From positions 5,572,001 to 5,636,000 of the forward strand of contig NZ_CP036275.1 in assembly GCF_007747795.1 (NCBI RefSeq): a DNA stretch of 64,000 nt. The letters are read 5' to 3'. Position numbers and translations under genes: made by a program. Below, in pieces: positions 55,618 to 64,000 of the stretch. Below the pieces are notes generated by a model. It was not told where the DNA came from, ran no database searches, and saw nothing but the letters and a program-made list of their open reading frames with translations. Origin of the DNA: Maioricimonas rarisocia. Its GTDB lineage: Bacteria > Planctomycetota > Planctomycetia > Planctomycetales > Planctomycetaceae. Within the stretch, counting starts at the first letter, position 1, and every line of letters begins with the position of its first letter.

Positions 55618-57045
55618 TCACCCGAGCCCCAGCCGCCTTCGAATCACCCGCCACAGTGAAGGCCGGCCACTCATGAGCCACCGCGAGACCTCCTCCGACT
55701 TCTGCTCGAATGGTGGATACCTCAGGGGCGGGTCCGGCCGGAGCCGGTGCTCGTAAACCGCCCGGGGCTGACTGAACGCTTCGATTCCCCAGCGGCCGTG
55801 ATACTGCCCGATACCGCTCTGACCGATCCCGCCAAACGGCAGGTCGTGGTTTGCCAGATGCATGACGGTGTCGTTGATGCACAGTCCGCCCGAATGCGTT
55901 TCCGCGACGACCTGGTCAATCAGGTCCCGCTCCTTGGTGAACACGTACATCGACAACGGTCGCTCGCGGGCCTGCACGAACCGGACCGCCTCCTGCATGT
56001 CCTCGACAGCCAGCACGGGAAGCAACGGCCCGAAGATCTCTTCCTGCATCACCGGAGAGTCGGCCGTGACCTCCGTCAGCACCGTCGGCGAGATGTACCG
56101 CTGTTCCCGGTCACTGCTCAACTCGTTGAGCGGCTGCCCCGACCTGGCCAGTTCGATCAGCCGGTCGAAATGGTCCGTGTTGATGATCCGGCTGTAGTCA
56201 CGACTCTGCTTCGGGTCTTCGCCGTAGAAGTCCTTGATCGTCCGGACCAGCAGTTCCAGCAACTGCGGCTCCCGCTCCCGGTGCACCAGCACGTAGTCGG
56301 GAGCCACGCAGGTCTGACCGGCATTGAGGAACTTGCCCGAGACGATTCGCCGGGCGGCCACCTTCAGATTGACGTGCTTACCCACCAGGCAGGGACTTTT
56401 CCCTCCCAGTTCGAGCGTCACCGGCGTCAGGTGCTTTGCCGCCGCTTCCATAATGATCCGGCCGACACGGGCACTCCCGGTGTAGAAGATCTTGTCGAAA
56501 CGCTGCTGCAGCAGCGACGTCGAGACCTCGACGTCCCCTTCGACGACGGCAAAGCATTCCGGGTCGAGATAGTCCGGCACCAGTTTCGCCAGCAGAGCCG
56601 ACGTCGCGGGAGCCACTTCAGAAGGCTTGAGAATCGCGCAATTGCCGGCCGCGATACAGGGAATCAGCGGCGAGAGTGCCAGCAGGACCGGATAGTTCCA
56701 TGCCGAAAGGATCAGTGCCACGCCGAGCGGTGATCGAACAACCCGGCTGCGGCCCGGCTGCAGGGCCAGCGGCGTGCTGACTGACTCGGGACGGATCCAT
56801 CGCGTCAGGTTTCGCAGCGTGTGGTCCACTTCCGAGATCAGCAGCCCCGTCTCGGACAGATAGCTTTCCAGCGGCGACTTACCCAGGTCGGCGGTCAACG
56901 CATCCGCCAGAGCACTTTCCCGCTCGACAAACAACTGCCGCAGGGCTCGAAGCTGACGGCGACGCCACTTGATCGGACGGCTGCAGCCCGCGTTGTACTG
57001 GTCGCGCAAACGGGTGACCAACCCGGCAATTTCGTCCGGCGACAT
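55618..57045 (-). CDS. Class-3-type aldehyde dehydrogenase
   Basis: NAD(P)-dependent oxidation of aldehydes to acids. The 475-residue product has the general-base Glu in LELGGKSP, catalytic Cys in GQTCVAPDYV, and the substrate/NAD loop ILSAWNYPV. The C-terminal region (FGGIGQSGIGQYHG) is as in ALDH3 and in coniferyl/fatty aldehyde dehydrogenases. Substrate cannot be set. Convergent with lutB with 69 nt between stops; about 100 nt after the S51 peptidase start of the upstream unit. Confidence 0.93.
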   Translation of the reverse strand: MSPDEIAGLVTRLRDQYNAGCSRPIKWRRRQLRALRQLFVERESALADALTADLGKSPLESYLSETGLLISEVDHTLRNLTRWIRPESVSTPLALQPGRSRVVRSPLGVALILSAWNYPVLLALSPLIPCIAAGNCAILKPSEVAPATSALLAKLVPDYLDPECFAVVEGDVEVSTSLLQQRFDKIFYTGSARVGRIIMEAAAKHLTPVTLELGGKSPCLVGKHVNLKVAARRIVSGKFLNAGQTCVAPDYVLVHREREPQLLELLVRTIKDFYGEDPKQSRDYSRIINTDHFDRLIELARSGQPLNELSSDREQRYISPTVLTEVTADSPVMQEEIFGPLLPVLAVEDMQEAVRFVQARERPLSMYVFTKERDLIDQVVAETHSGGLCINDTVMHLANHDLPFGGIGQSGIGQYHGRWGIEAFSQPRAVYEHRLRPDPPLRYPPFEQKSEEVSRWLMSGRPSLWRVIRRRLGLG

Positions 57046-57145
57046 CGCGTTCGACTTTCACACCCGGGGGGGCTGATTCTCGGCGGTTTCCAGTTCGAAG
57101 TGACCGATTCTCTCTGTTTCCCTGTGGCAATGCCACCGAGACGGC

Positions 57146-57892
57146 TCAGTCTTCACCCCCGAAGCCGAGATCCGACATGCTCGCAAACCGTTTCTGCGCC
57201 TGCAGCTCGCGCCGTTCCACTTTTCCGCGTATCCGCTCCAACCGGTAAGCCCGACCACTCTCCCGCGACGTCAGCACCCGGTACGTCTCCCCGTGGATCT
57301 GGACCGCCGTGTGATTGTCCAGAGCAACCCCCACCCCGCCATGGTTGCCGATCAGTTCCGCGAACGACTCCTCACGGGACTCGGCGTGATAGTGCGGACA
57401 GCATGTCGCCGGGATCAGCCCCATCCCCCGTACGCGGATGAACGACCAGTCGTCCGGCCGGTAAAACTTCATCGAGTCGCTGCTCCCCGCCTCGAACCAG
57501 CAGTTCGCACCGGCACTGATTCCCGAGAGGACGCAGCCCCGCTTCCAGGCTTTCCGCAACAGCTCGTCGACGCCCAGGCGCCGCCAGCGTCGCATCATCT
57601 TGAGTGTGTTGCCGCCGCCCACATAGATCAGGTCCGCCTGGCGGATCATCCGCGCCATTGTCGCATGAGCCGGAGCCGCTCCCAGCAGCTTGAGGACCTC
57701 GACGGAGCACTTCAGCCCTTTGCCGTACACGCTCTGAAAGACGTCGCAGTACTCGGACGCATCGCCACTCGCTGTCGGGATGAACAGCGCCTGTGGTCGC
57801 GACTTCTCCGTGAACCGGACGATGGCCCGGTCAATGGCCAGTGTTTCCCGCAGCGCCAGGTTGCCTCCGCCAATCGCCACGATCTTCTGCAT
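57146..57892 (-). CDS. Peptidase S51 family protein (cyanophycinase/dipeptidase E-like)
   Basis: A 248-residue serine hydrolase of the S51 family. The nucleophile Ser126 is in VLSGISAGANCWF, the glycine-rich YVGGGNTLKMM precedes it, and CPHYHAESRE may supply the His. Members cleave Asp-containing dipeptides or cyanophycin, so the likely substrate is an acidic peptide. Its start lies 62 nt inside the 3' end of mfnB in another frame, so the two are probably co-translated. Confidence 0.85.
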   Translation of the reverse strand: MQKIVAIGGGNLALRETLAIDRAIVRFTEKSRPQALFIPTASGDASEYCDVFQSVYGKGLKCSVEVLKLLGAAPAHATMARMIRQADLIYVGGGNTLKMMRRWRRLGVDELLRKAWKRGCVLSGISAGANCWFEAGSSDSMKFYRPDDWSFIRVRGMGLIPATCCPHYHAESREESFAELIGNHGGVGVALDNHTAVQIHGETYRVLTSRESGRAYRLERIRGKVERRELQAQKRFASMSDLGFGGED

Positions 57893-58622
57893 GAGCGAAT
57901 ACCTCGATCATCTGCCTGCGGAACGCCGCCACACACTCTGCCCGAACTGCTGCCTGCCGATCCCGAGCTTCGCAGGCGGCCGAACGAATCCCGACCACAT
58001 CGCACCCGGTCCCGGCCAGCTCAGACAGCGACGCGACCGAAAGACGCCCGGCCACGGCCAGAAACAGCCCCGACGCATGGCACTGTACCGCTGCCTCGCC
58101 GAGTTCGCCTGCGATCAGGTGCGACAGGAGGTCGCCATTCCGCTTGTCGAACGTATCGATCAGCACGCCGGCACACGAGGCCTCCGCGGCAGCCGGAATG
58201 ATCTCGCCGAGCCGGGGGGAGTCTGCGGCCTGTTGATCCGCGTACGCGACGGCAATCCATTCCCATGAACCGGACGATGCCTCCTCGAACCTGCGCCGCA
58301 CGTCCTGCCACTCGCGGCACCACGACGCGGACCGCCCCAGGCCCGACAGTCCCAGCTTCGCGTACCGCAGGCCCCCCGGCAGGGCAGGAACGGCACACGT
58401 TTCGAACCAGTCGGAGACCTCACCGAGTGCCGCACTGCAGCAACGCGTGGCATCATGTTCGGTGACCGCTTCGACCACTGAGGCAATCACATGCGGATCG
58501 GCCATCCCCAGAGGACCATGAGCCGGCTCCTTGACGTCGACGATGTCGACGCCGCCCCTCATTGCGGCGCGGGCTTCATCCGCATCGCGAACACTCACGA
58601 GCAGTTGCGGCCCCTGGTGCAT
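57831..58622 (-). CDS. mfnB: (5-formylfuran-3-yl)methyl phosphate synthase-like (MfnB)
   Basis: A 263-residue TIM-barrel protein of the MfnB/DUF556 type. It has LLVSVRDADEARAAMRGG, IVDVKEPAHGPLG, RYAKLGLSG, GVLIDTFDKRNG and DVVGIRSAAC, as in MfnB, which makes 4-HFC-P from two glyceraldehyde-3-phosphate in methanofuran synthesis. In planctomycetes methanofuran-like and H4MPT cofactors serve C1 transfer. ATG 58622 is taken as start; alternatives lie upstream. The C-terminus (beyond about 230) overlaps the S51 gene. Confidence 0.87.
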   Translation of the reverse strand: MHQGPQLLVSVRDADEARAAMRGGVDIVDVKEPAHGPLGMADPHVIASVVEAVTEHDATRCCSAALGEVSDWFETCAVPALPGGLRYAKLGLSGLGRSASWCREWQDVRRRFEEASSGSWEWIAVAYADQQAADSPRLGEIIPAAAEASCAGVLIDTFDKRNGDLLSHLIAGELGEAAVQCHASGLFLAVAGRLSVASLSELAGTGCDVVGIRSAACEARDRQAAVRAECVAAFRRQMIEVFAHAEDRGDWRRQPGAAGNTGH

Positions 58623-58735
58623 CAACAGTCTTCCCGATCCCTGTGAACAGACCATCAACGCCAGCGCACACACCCTCCCCGCGATTCGCTCTCGCGGCAG
58701 ATTCAGCAACTGGCGTCAATAAGCAGCGGAGTCTA

Positions 58736-60241
58736 TCAGCGCGACTCGACGCCACCAAGATGCCCGGCCGTCTCCGTCCGCCACTCACTCAGCTTGCGAC
58801 GGATCCGTTCACGATCCGCTTCGTCCGGCCGGCACTGCTCAAGCGCTTCGACCAGAACCGCACAGGCTTCCTCGTTCCGGCCGCGGTCATGCAGCACGTT
58901 GGCCCATTCAATGTGAACCACCGTCAGCGTGGGCGTCACTTCCCGGGCATGACTCCACAGGCTGGCCCCGTCCCGCCAGACCGGCAGCTGTCGTGTCGTC
59001 AGGCAGGCGTAAGTGCCACCGACCAGCGTCAGCAGCAGGACGCCCGCGGTCAGCGGGACGATCCTCGGAACCGTTCCCGGCTCCCGTTTCGCCAACCGGG
59101 CCAAAGCCCAACGGTATGCCGCCTCGGCCCCCGCTGCTGCAACGGCGAAAAAGACGATGCACGGCAGATACAGGTAGCGGTCGTTCATCAGCGTTGTCAG
59201 CGGGAACAGGTTCAGCATCGGCAAGAGCAGAAGGATCCACGCCGCCGCCGCAAACGTCAGCAGCGGCCGCCGCCCGCGTACCCGCCAGGCGAGCCATGCC
59301 GCCAGCCCCCATCCGATGATCGAGACAGCCATCTGACCGGCGATTCCGTCGGTGGGCGGATCGTACAGCACGGCCAGATTGGACGGAGCGATCAGCATCC
59401 CGACGTACTTCCACAGGATGACCGCATCGACCGCCAGCAGTTGCAGCTTGTTCATCCCGAAGTGGCCGCGAATCCCGCCGATATAGGTGAACTGCGCCGA
59501 CGCCGTCATCAGAACGAACATCGCACAGAAGAAAGCCGGCACCACCTGCCGGACCATCGCTTCCCCGCGATCGCGCCGCATCACCATCACATCGAACACG
59601 AACACAATCGGCGGCACGACGACCGTCGAGACCTTGCACAGGAGCCCGAGCACCAGCCACAGCATTCCCCAAGCCTCATCCCGCCCGGTCCGCTCACGCT
59701 TCAGCCAGCAGATCAGCGACGCGAGTGTGAACGTCGCCGCCAGCAGCGTCTTCCGCGACGAAATCCAGGCGACCGACTCCACCTGCACCGGGTGCACTGC
59801 AAACAGCACGGCTGCAGCCCAGCCGATCCAGGGCCGTCCCGTCACCTGCCGCAGCAGGACGAACACGAGGACTGCATTGATCGCGTGCAGCAGCACATTC
59901 GTCGCGTGATAGCCTCCCGGCCACAGCCCCCACAGCGTGTGTTCGACGAGGAAGGTAAAGATCGTCAGCGGAGCGAAGTTCCTGGCAATCGGCTCGGTGG
60001 CGATCGCCCACAGATGCTCCGGATGCCAGCTCTGTATGTGCGGATTCCGCACGATGTACCAGGGGTCGTCCCATGTCACGAAGTCGAACCCGACGACCGG
60101 CCGGTACAGCAGCGCGACCAGCCCCCCCAGCAACAGGATCGGCAGACGATACGCCCACGTCGCCGCGCGGATGTTCATCCAGACGGTCGGCCCGTCTGCC
60201 TCGCTGGTAGGTCCGGTCTGGACTTCGGCACTCATCGACAT
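58736..60241 (-). CDS. TMTC/PMT-like membrane glycosyltransferase with TPR tail
   Basis: A 501-residue GT-C fold protein with about eleven membrane helices. The first loop holds TWDDPWYIVRNPH (the catalytic-Asp region of the PMT/TMTC type), and MNDRYLYLP is typical of bacterial TMTC-like proteins. The tail (about 440-500) resembles a TPR (EWANVLHDRGRNEEACAVLVEAL). Family members transfer sugars from lipid-phosphate donors to proteins. ATG 60241 or 60235 are equally likely; MNIRAATW further in is a third choice. It lies 114 nt upstream of mfnB. Confidence 0.82.
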   Translation of the reverse strand: MSMSAEVQTGPTSEADGPTVWMNIRAATWAYRLPILLLGGLVALLYRPVVGFDFVTWDDPWYIVRNPHIQSWHPEHLWAIATEPIARNFAPLTIFTFLVEHTLWGLWPGGYHATNVLLHAINAVLVFVLLRQVTGRPWIGWAAAVLFAVHPVQVESVAWISSRKTLLAATFTLASLICWLKRERTGRDEAWGMLWLVLGLLCKVSTVVVPPIVFVFDVMVMRRDRGEAMVRQVVPAFFCAMFVLMTASAQFTYIGGIRGHFGMNKLQLLAVDAVILWKYVGMLIAPSNLAVLYDPPTDGIAGQMAVSIIGWGLAAWLAWRVRGRRPLLTFAAAAWILLLLPMLNLFPLTTLMNDRYLYLPCIVFFAVAAAGAEAAYRWALARLAKREPGTVPRIVPLTAGVLLLTLVGGTYACLTTRQLPVWRDGASLWSHAREVTPTLTVVHIEWANVLHDRGRNEEACAVLVEALEQCRPDEADRERIRRKLSEWRTETAGHLGGVESR

Positions 60242-60597
60242 CTGGCTGCAACCGGGCTCGACGCGGAAGAACTCGCTCCGATGACGCTGCGATCCGGGAG
60301 ACCGACTTAACGTCGCCCGTCCGGCGTGCAACATCACCACATCTTCACTATGCGTCACAACCCCGCCCGGTGCCGTCGCATCCCTGACCGACGACACACC
60401 GCAACCACCATTGTCCCGTTCAATCGATTCCGGCGGCACAATCGGCACATTCCTGCCTTCCCCCGCACCGACTGTTGCGCCGCCCGGTGACCTTTTCCGA
60501 AGCCGCTTGTCCGGCTCCCCCCATGGGGTAGCGTTGGGGGCATGGGCCCGTCTGCTGAACGCCGTCCCGGAATCCCCTCGAGAGAACGTTTCCGCTC
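60242..60597. other. Divergent region between glycosyltransferase genes
   Basis: 356 bp between the TMTC-like gene and the GT2 gene. No other gene or repeat was found; promoters for both should lie here. Confidence 0.5.
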
Positions 60598-61437
60598 ATG
60601 ATCGCTGATTCCGCTACCGCCACGAATCCGCTCGCTTCGCCCGCCGTCGGCCAGATCGAACCGCTTCTGGCCGCAATCTCCGCGTCACAGCCGCGGGTGA
60701 GCCGCACTGTCGCCATCATGCCCGCGTACAACGCGGCGACAACACTCGAGCGGACTGTCGCCGATATTCCTGAAGGGTCTGTCGACGAAATCATTCTCGT
60801 CGACGACTGCAGCAACGACGACACGGTGAAGCTGGCACGCAGCCTCGGGCTGACGGTCATCGCTCACGAGACCAACGGCGGGTACGGCGCCAACCAGAAG
60901 ACCTGCTACCGCGCGGCTCTCGATCGGGGTGCCGACTACGTCGTCATGATTCACCCCGACTATCAGTACGACAGCCGGGTCGTCGGAGCGGCGATCGAAT
61001 TCATCAAGCTCGGCATCTGCGACGTGATGATGGGCTCCCGCATTCGCACGCGGCGGGAAGCCCTCGATGGGGGCATGCCGGTCTGGAAGTACGTCGCCAA
61101 CCGCTGCCTGACGACTGTCGAGAACATCGCCCTTGGGCAGAATCTCGGCGACTTCCACAGCGGCTTCCGCGCGTACTCTCGCAAGGTCCTCGAGACGGTG
61201 CCGTTCGAGAAGAATTCCGACGACTTCGTCTTCGACAGCCAGTTCCTCGCCCAGGCGGTCCATTTCGGTTTCCGCATCGGCGACATTCCCGTCCCGGTCC
61301 GCTACTTCGACGAAGCCTCCAGCATCAGCTTCCGTCGCTGCATTACCTACGGACTGGCGACGCTGGGTGTCCTCGGCGAGTTCTACCGGCACCGCTGCAC
61401 GCCCTGGAAGTCAGAACGCTTCCAGACAGACGCCTGA
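60598..61437 (+). CDS. Family 2 glycosyltransferase (dolichol-phosphate mannosyltransferase-like)
   Basis: A 279-residue cytosolic GT-A enzyme. The nucleotide-binding [24 protein letters not shown], the [11 protein letters not shown] metal region (DxD-like) and [11 protein letters not shown] are visible. Such enzymes make polyprenyl-phosphate sugars, and the TMTC-like enzyme encoded across the divergent promoter could use such a donor. This link is inference. ATG 60598 follows GAGAGAACG. Confidence 0.87.
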   Translation: MIADSATATNPLASPAVGQIEPLLAAISASQPRVSRTVAIMPAYNAATTLERTVADIPEGSVDEIILVDDCSNDDTVKLARSLGLTVIAHETNGGYGANQKTCYRAALDRGADYVVMIHPDYQYDSRVVGAAIEFIKLGICDVMMGSRIRTRREALDGGMPVWKYVANRCLTTVENIALGQNLGDFHSGFRAYSRKVLETVPFEKNSDDFVFDSQFLAQAVHFGFRIGDIPVPVRYFDEASSISFRRCITYGLATLGVLGEFYRHRCTPWKSERFQTDA

Positions 61438-61457
61438 ACCGCGATCGCAGGACCGAA

Positions 61458-62180
61458 CTAATCTTCTCCGCGAAGACCATCGGTCCGCAGGCGGTGCCGC
61501 ACCAGCCAGGTGAAGACGAGCGGCACGACCAGCGAGATTGCCAGCGCCATCGGCAGCGAATCGCTCGCCTCGAACCACTGGCCGAACGCGGCGTACGTTG
61601 CGGAGACCGCGAGGTTGCTCAGCGCGATCGCCACCAGAAACAGCGGCCACCGCAGCCGGACGACGCCCATCAGCAGTACGCAGGCTTCTGCCAGAATCGG
61701 CAGCGGTCGCGTCAGCACGATGGCCGTCGCTCCGTATCGGCGAGCCAGCTCCTGCACCCGCTCGAGATCCTTCTCGCCGGCAAACCGCTTTGCCAGCGGT
61801 CGACCCGCAAGTCTCGCCAACCCGTAACCCAGGCAGGCGCCCATGGTCATCCCCAGCCACGACGCCAGCGTCCCGGTGGCGAAACCGAGCACGCCTCCCG
61901 CATAGGTGCTGACGGCACTGGAGGGGATCGGCAACAGGATGTCGGTCGCCAGCGAGGCGACAATCAGTGAGAACTGCGTTGCGGGCGACCACTCCTGACG
62001 CACCCACGCCGCCACCTGCGCCTCGAACGATTCCCCCAGCAGCAGGAAAGGGACAACCGGGATCAGCAACGCCCCGGCAATCAGCAGCAACGGTCGCAGC
62101 AGCCGTTTGATCGTTCCCTCTCCCTGGCAATGAACCGGCCGGCAGTCCCGCTCACTTCCGCACCAGAATGTAAACGACAT
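61458..62180 (-). CDS. TVP38/DedA-type membrane protein (VTT domain), start uncertain
   Basis: About 240 residues with six membrane segments and the SNARE-associated/VTT motif region (PIPSSAVSTYAGGVLG, then GACLGYGLARLAG). The family includes lipid scramblases and DedA transporters. The start is problematic: no ATG, GTG or TTG lies between the upstream methyltransferase stop and the first helix. ATG 62180 lies within the 3' end of the methyltransferase gene. A perfect GGGAGAGG sits five bases before an ATC at 62111, so initiation at ATC is possible. Divergence of the N-terminus will decide this. Confidence 0.75.
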   Translation of the reverse strand: MSFTFWCGSERDCRPVHCQGEGTIKRLLRPLLLIAGALLIPVVPFLLLGESFEAQVAAWVRQEWSPATQFSLIVASLATDILLPIPSSAVSTYAGGVLGFATGTLASWLGMTMGACLGYGLARLAGRPLAKRFAGEKDLERVQELARRYGATAIVLTRPLPILAEACVLLMGVVRLRWPLFLVAIALSNLAVSATYAAFGQWFEASDSLPMALAISLVVPLVFTWLVRHRLRTDGLRGED

Positions 62181-62934
62181 CCTCGGTCGTCGATCGGACC
62201 CGTACCGGGTGATCGATCTCGTAACAGAAGTCGTACGTCTCCGCGATCTCCCACGCACCGTTTCGCGTCAGCAGCGACTCCATCTGCGCGGCCGTGTACG
62301 TGCGGTAATGCATCTCGTCCCGAATCCGGAAGTGCTGCGTCGGCGTATACACGTCGAACGTCATCCCCAGATGCTCGTCCCGCTTCTTCCGGTCCAGCTT
62401 CTTCGACCACATGTACGAGTTGACCGTCAGGTTTCCCCGCCGGGCCGACCAGGCTTCTTCTTCCGATCGGGGACCGCGCGTCGGCGTCAGATGCAGGCCG
62501 AGCACGTACAGGCCCCCTTTCGCGACCGCGTCGGCCATGCAGTCGAAGTGCCCCTCGGCAGCTTCCTCCGACGGCAGGTGCCGGAAGCTGTTGATCATGT
62601 TGAAGGCGGAATCGTACTTCCTGCGGGTCTTGAAGTCCGACATGTCCCCCACGACGGCCGAGCGGGGAAAGCCGAACCGCTCCAGCCGGTCGTTGCAGAA
62701 GTCGACCGCCTTCGGGTTCAGATCGTTGCCCGCCACTTCGTAGCCGCTCTGAGCCAGCTTGATCAGCAGCCGTCCCGTCCCGCAGGCCGGCTCGAACAGC
62801 CGCTTGACCGGACGCTGCGCATGCTTCTCGAAGCAGGTCAGCAGAAAGTCGAATTCCGCCTTCCAGTCCGATCCGAAGACCAGGTCGTAGTACTTCGGAA
62901 AGTCGTACAGGTTCGCGTCAATCGTCTCGGTCAT
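62152..62934 (-). CDS. Class I SAM-dependent methyltransferase
   Basis: A 260-residue protein with motif I LFEPACGTGRLLIKLA, AGNDLNPKAVDF and FNMINSFRHLPS. The N-terminus YDFPKYYDLVFGSDW is typical of small-molecule methyltransferases. Substrate unknown. The downstream TVP38-like gene probably overlaps its 3' end by 29 nt. Confidence 0.88.
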   Translation of the reverse strand: MTETIDANLYDFPKYYDLVFGSDWKAEFDFLLTCFEKHAQRPVKRLFEPACGTGRLLIKLAQSGYEVAGNDLNPKAVDFCNDRLERFGFPRSAVVGDMSDFKTRRKYDSAFNMINSFRHLPSEEAAEGHFDCMADAVAKGGLYVLGLHLTPTRGPRSEEEAWSARRGNLTVNSYMWSKKLDRKKRDEHLGMTFDVYTPTQHFRIRDEMHYRTYTAAQMESLLTRNGAWEIAETYDFCYEIDHPVRVRSTTEDVVYILVRK

Positions 62935-63228
62935 CGGTCAGCGAGCGTCCGGCATGAATACGGTGTGGGCGGTCGGCGGCAGGATAACCGATCGACGGCG
63001 GCATGTCCCGGCTTCCGAAAATGAAGATGTCTCCGCAATCACGTCCAATTCCCTCGCTTCCGCTCGCCTGCCGGCCGCTCTGTCTGCTAGACTGAACGCA
63101 TCAACGCCATTTGATGCTGGTTCCCCTTGCGTGGCCAGTTCTGGAACCAGCATTCGGCGTCCCCCACCGGGAATCGCCTCGCCGCCTTCGACGTCCCCCT
63201 GGCGAGTGATTCCCCCAGGAGAGTCACG

Positions 63229-64000
63229 ATGACTGCCTTCAGCCCTGTCCACCCCCGGTTGCCTCGTCGTCATGCACTGCAGGCCGGCAGCATCGGACTG
63301 CTCGGACTTGGCATGAATCATGTGACGGCCCTCCGCGCCGCCGACGCTGTTCCCCAGACCGACGCGCCTCCCGCCCGTTCCGTCATCTACATCTTTCTCT
63401 CCGGCGGACTCGGCCAGCACGACAGCTTCGACATGAAGCCGGACGCACCGGAGGAGATTCGCGGCGAATTCCGCCCCATCTCGACGTCGACGCCCGGCAC
63501 TCAGATCTGCGAACACCTCCCCCGCCTTGCGCAGCGGAGTCACCTCTGGTCGCTGGTCCGCTCGTTGACGCACCCGTACAACGAGCATTCCCAGGGCCAC
63601 ATGGTGATGCTCAGCGGACGCTCGAAACTTCCGCCGACGTTCAACGCTGCCAAACCAACCCCGCTCGACTGGCCCTCAATCGCGGCCATTGCCGGCGACC
63701 AGACCGTTCCGCGGAATAATCTTCCCCCGGCCGTCGCGCTGCCCGAACGGCTCGTGCACCGGACCGGGCGCGTCATTCCCGGCCAGTTCGCCGGTGTCAT
63801 GGGCTCCCGCCGCGACCCATGGTTCATCGAGGCGGCCCCGTTCAACGGCACCACGTACGGCGCGTTTCCCGAATACGAATTCCACCATGCCCGCGGACCG
63901 GAGAACCGGGACGGCCTGAAGTTCCAGGCCCCGAATCTCACACTCCCTGAAGGCCTCGGCCGTAGCCGGGTCGATCGACGCCTCGACCTGCTCCGTCATG
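63229..64000 (+). CDS. DUF1501 protein, N-terminal part (cut by window edge)
   Basis: 257 codons are in the window. The N-terminus has LPRRHALQAGSIGLLGLG, a twin-arginine-like export signal, followed by the DUF1501 hallmark SGGLGQHDSFDMKPDAP and LVRSLTHPYNEHSQGHMVM. DUF1501 proteins are abundant in planctomycetes, usually next to DUF1549/DUF1553 genes, and have a sulfatase/phosphatase-like fold. ATG 63229 follows AGGAGAG. No stop codon is seen before the window ends. Confidence 0.9.
   Translation, partial: MTAFSPVHPRLPRRHALQAGSIGLLGLGMNHVTALRAADAVPQTDAPPARSVIYIFLSGGLGQHDSFDMKPDAPEEIRGEFRPISTSTPGTQICEHLPRLAQRSHLWSLVRSLTHPYNEHSQGHMVMLSGRSKLPPTFNAAKPTPLDWPSIAAIAGDQTVPRNNLPPAVALPERLVHRTGRVIPGQFAGVMGSRRDPWFIEAAPFNGTTYGAFPEYEFHHARGPENRDGLKFQAPNLTLPEGLGRSRVDRRLDLLRH

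Overview
The window looks like chromosome of a high-GC member of the Planctomycetes (order Planctomycetales most likely; I cannot name the genus). The taxon call rests on several family hallmarks occurring together: a DUF1501 protein (right edge), a giant cysteine-rich secreted protein of the 'YTV' type with 16-residue repeats, a DUF3500 twin-arginine protein, an HTH–PTS EIIA fusion, a lysine-repeat histone-like protein, stand-alone CoaB, an MfnB-type enzyme of methanofuran synthesis, and lipid A genes (lpxD, lpxI) that imply a Gram-negative envelope. No phage, integrase, transposase, CRISPR array or rRNA was seen; one tRNA-Thr is present.

Layout. 1–8.4 kb (minus strand): carB, trpB–trpA, folE, a membrane protein, a zinc-ribbon membrane protein and the start of an FAD-linked oxidase. 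8.7–12.1 kb (plus): coaB and ftsK. 12.4–17.2 kb (minus): a CPBP membrane protease, pgsA–rimO, and a secreted Gly-rich TPR protein. 17.6–27 kb (plus): a PAS histidine kinase overlapping its response regulator, an M24 peptidase, a BioF-type enzyme, a DUF3500 Tat protein, a TIM-barrel isomerase, HTH–EIIA and an SMP-30 hydrolase. 27–31.1 kb: aroH (minus), lpxD–lpxI (plus), a roughly 950-bp gene-free mosaic of repeats, and a PilZ protein. 31.1–36 kb (minus): gcvT and sdhC–sdhA–sdhB. 36–43 kb: a metallo-beta-lactamase protein, a lipoprotein, tRNA-Thr, nadE, a small membrane protein, a PpiC foldase and a membrane protein. 43–50 kb: two secreted Cys-rich proteins, a four-gene minus operon (rhomboid, DUF2752, two paralogous lipoproteins), a secreted MBL protein and a second TIM-barrel isomerase. 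51–55.5 kb: histone-like gene, rnc, and a lutA–secreted methyltransferase–lutB run. 55.6–64 kb: aldehyde dehydrogenase, S51 peptidase overlapping mfnB, a TMTC-like glycosyltransferase, a GT2, a TVP38/DedA protein, a methyltransferase and a partial DUF1501 gene.

Most genes are core metabolism or envelope biogenesis in short operons. The most unusual features are: (i) four 7-bp polypyrimidine tandem arrays, all in the first 12.4 kb, in the same orientation, mostly abutting stop codons; (ii) the mosaic repeat cluster at 29.8–30.5 kb; (iii) two Cys-rich exported proteins sharing an Ala-Gly-Leu-Phe signal-peptide junction; (iv) tandem diverged lipoproteins behind a rhomboid/DUF2752 pair; and (v) a predicted exported methyltransferase between lutA and lutB. 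No single clearly new multi-gene system is proven by the sequence; these are the best candidates.
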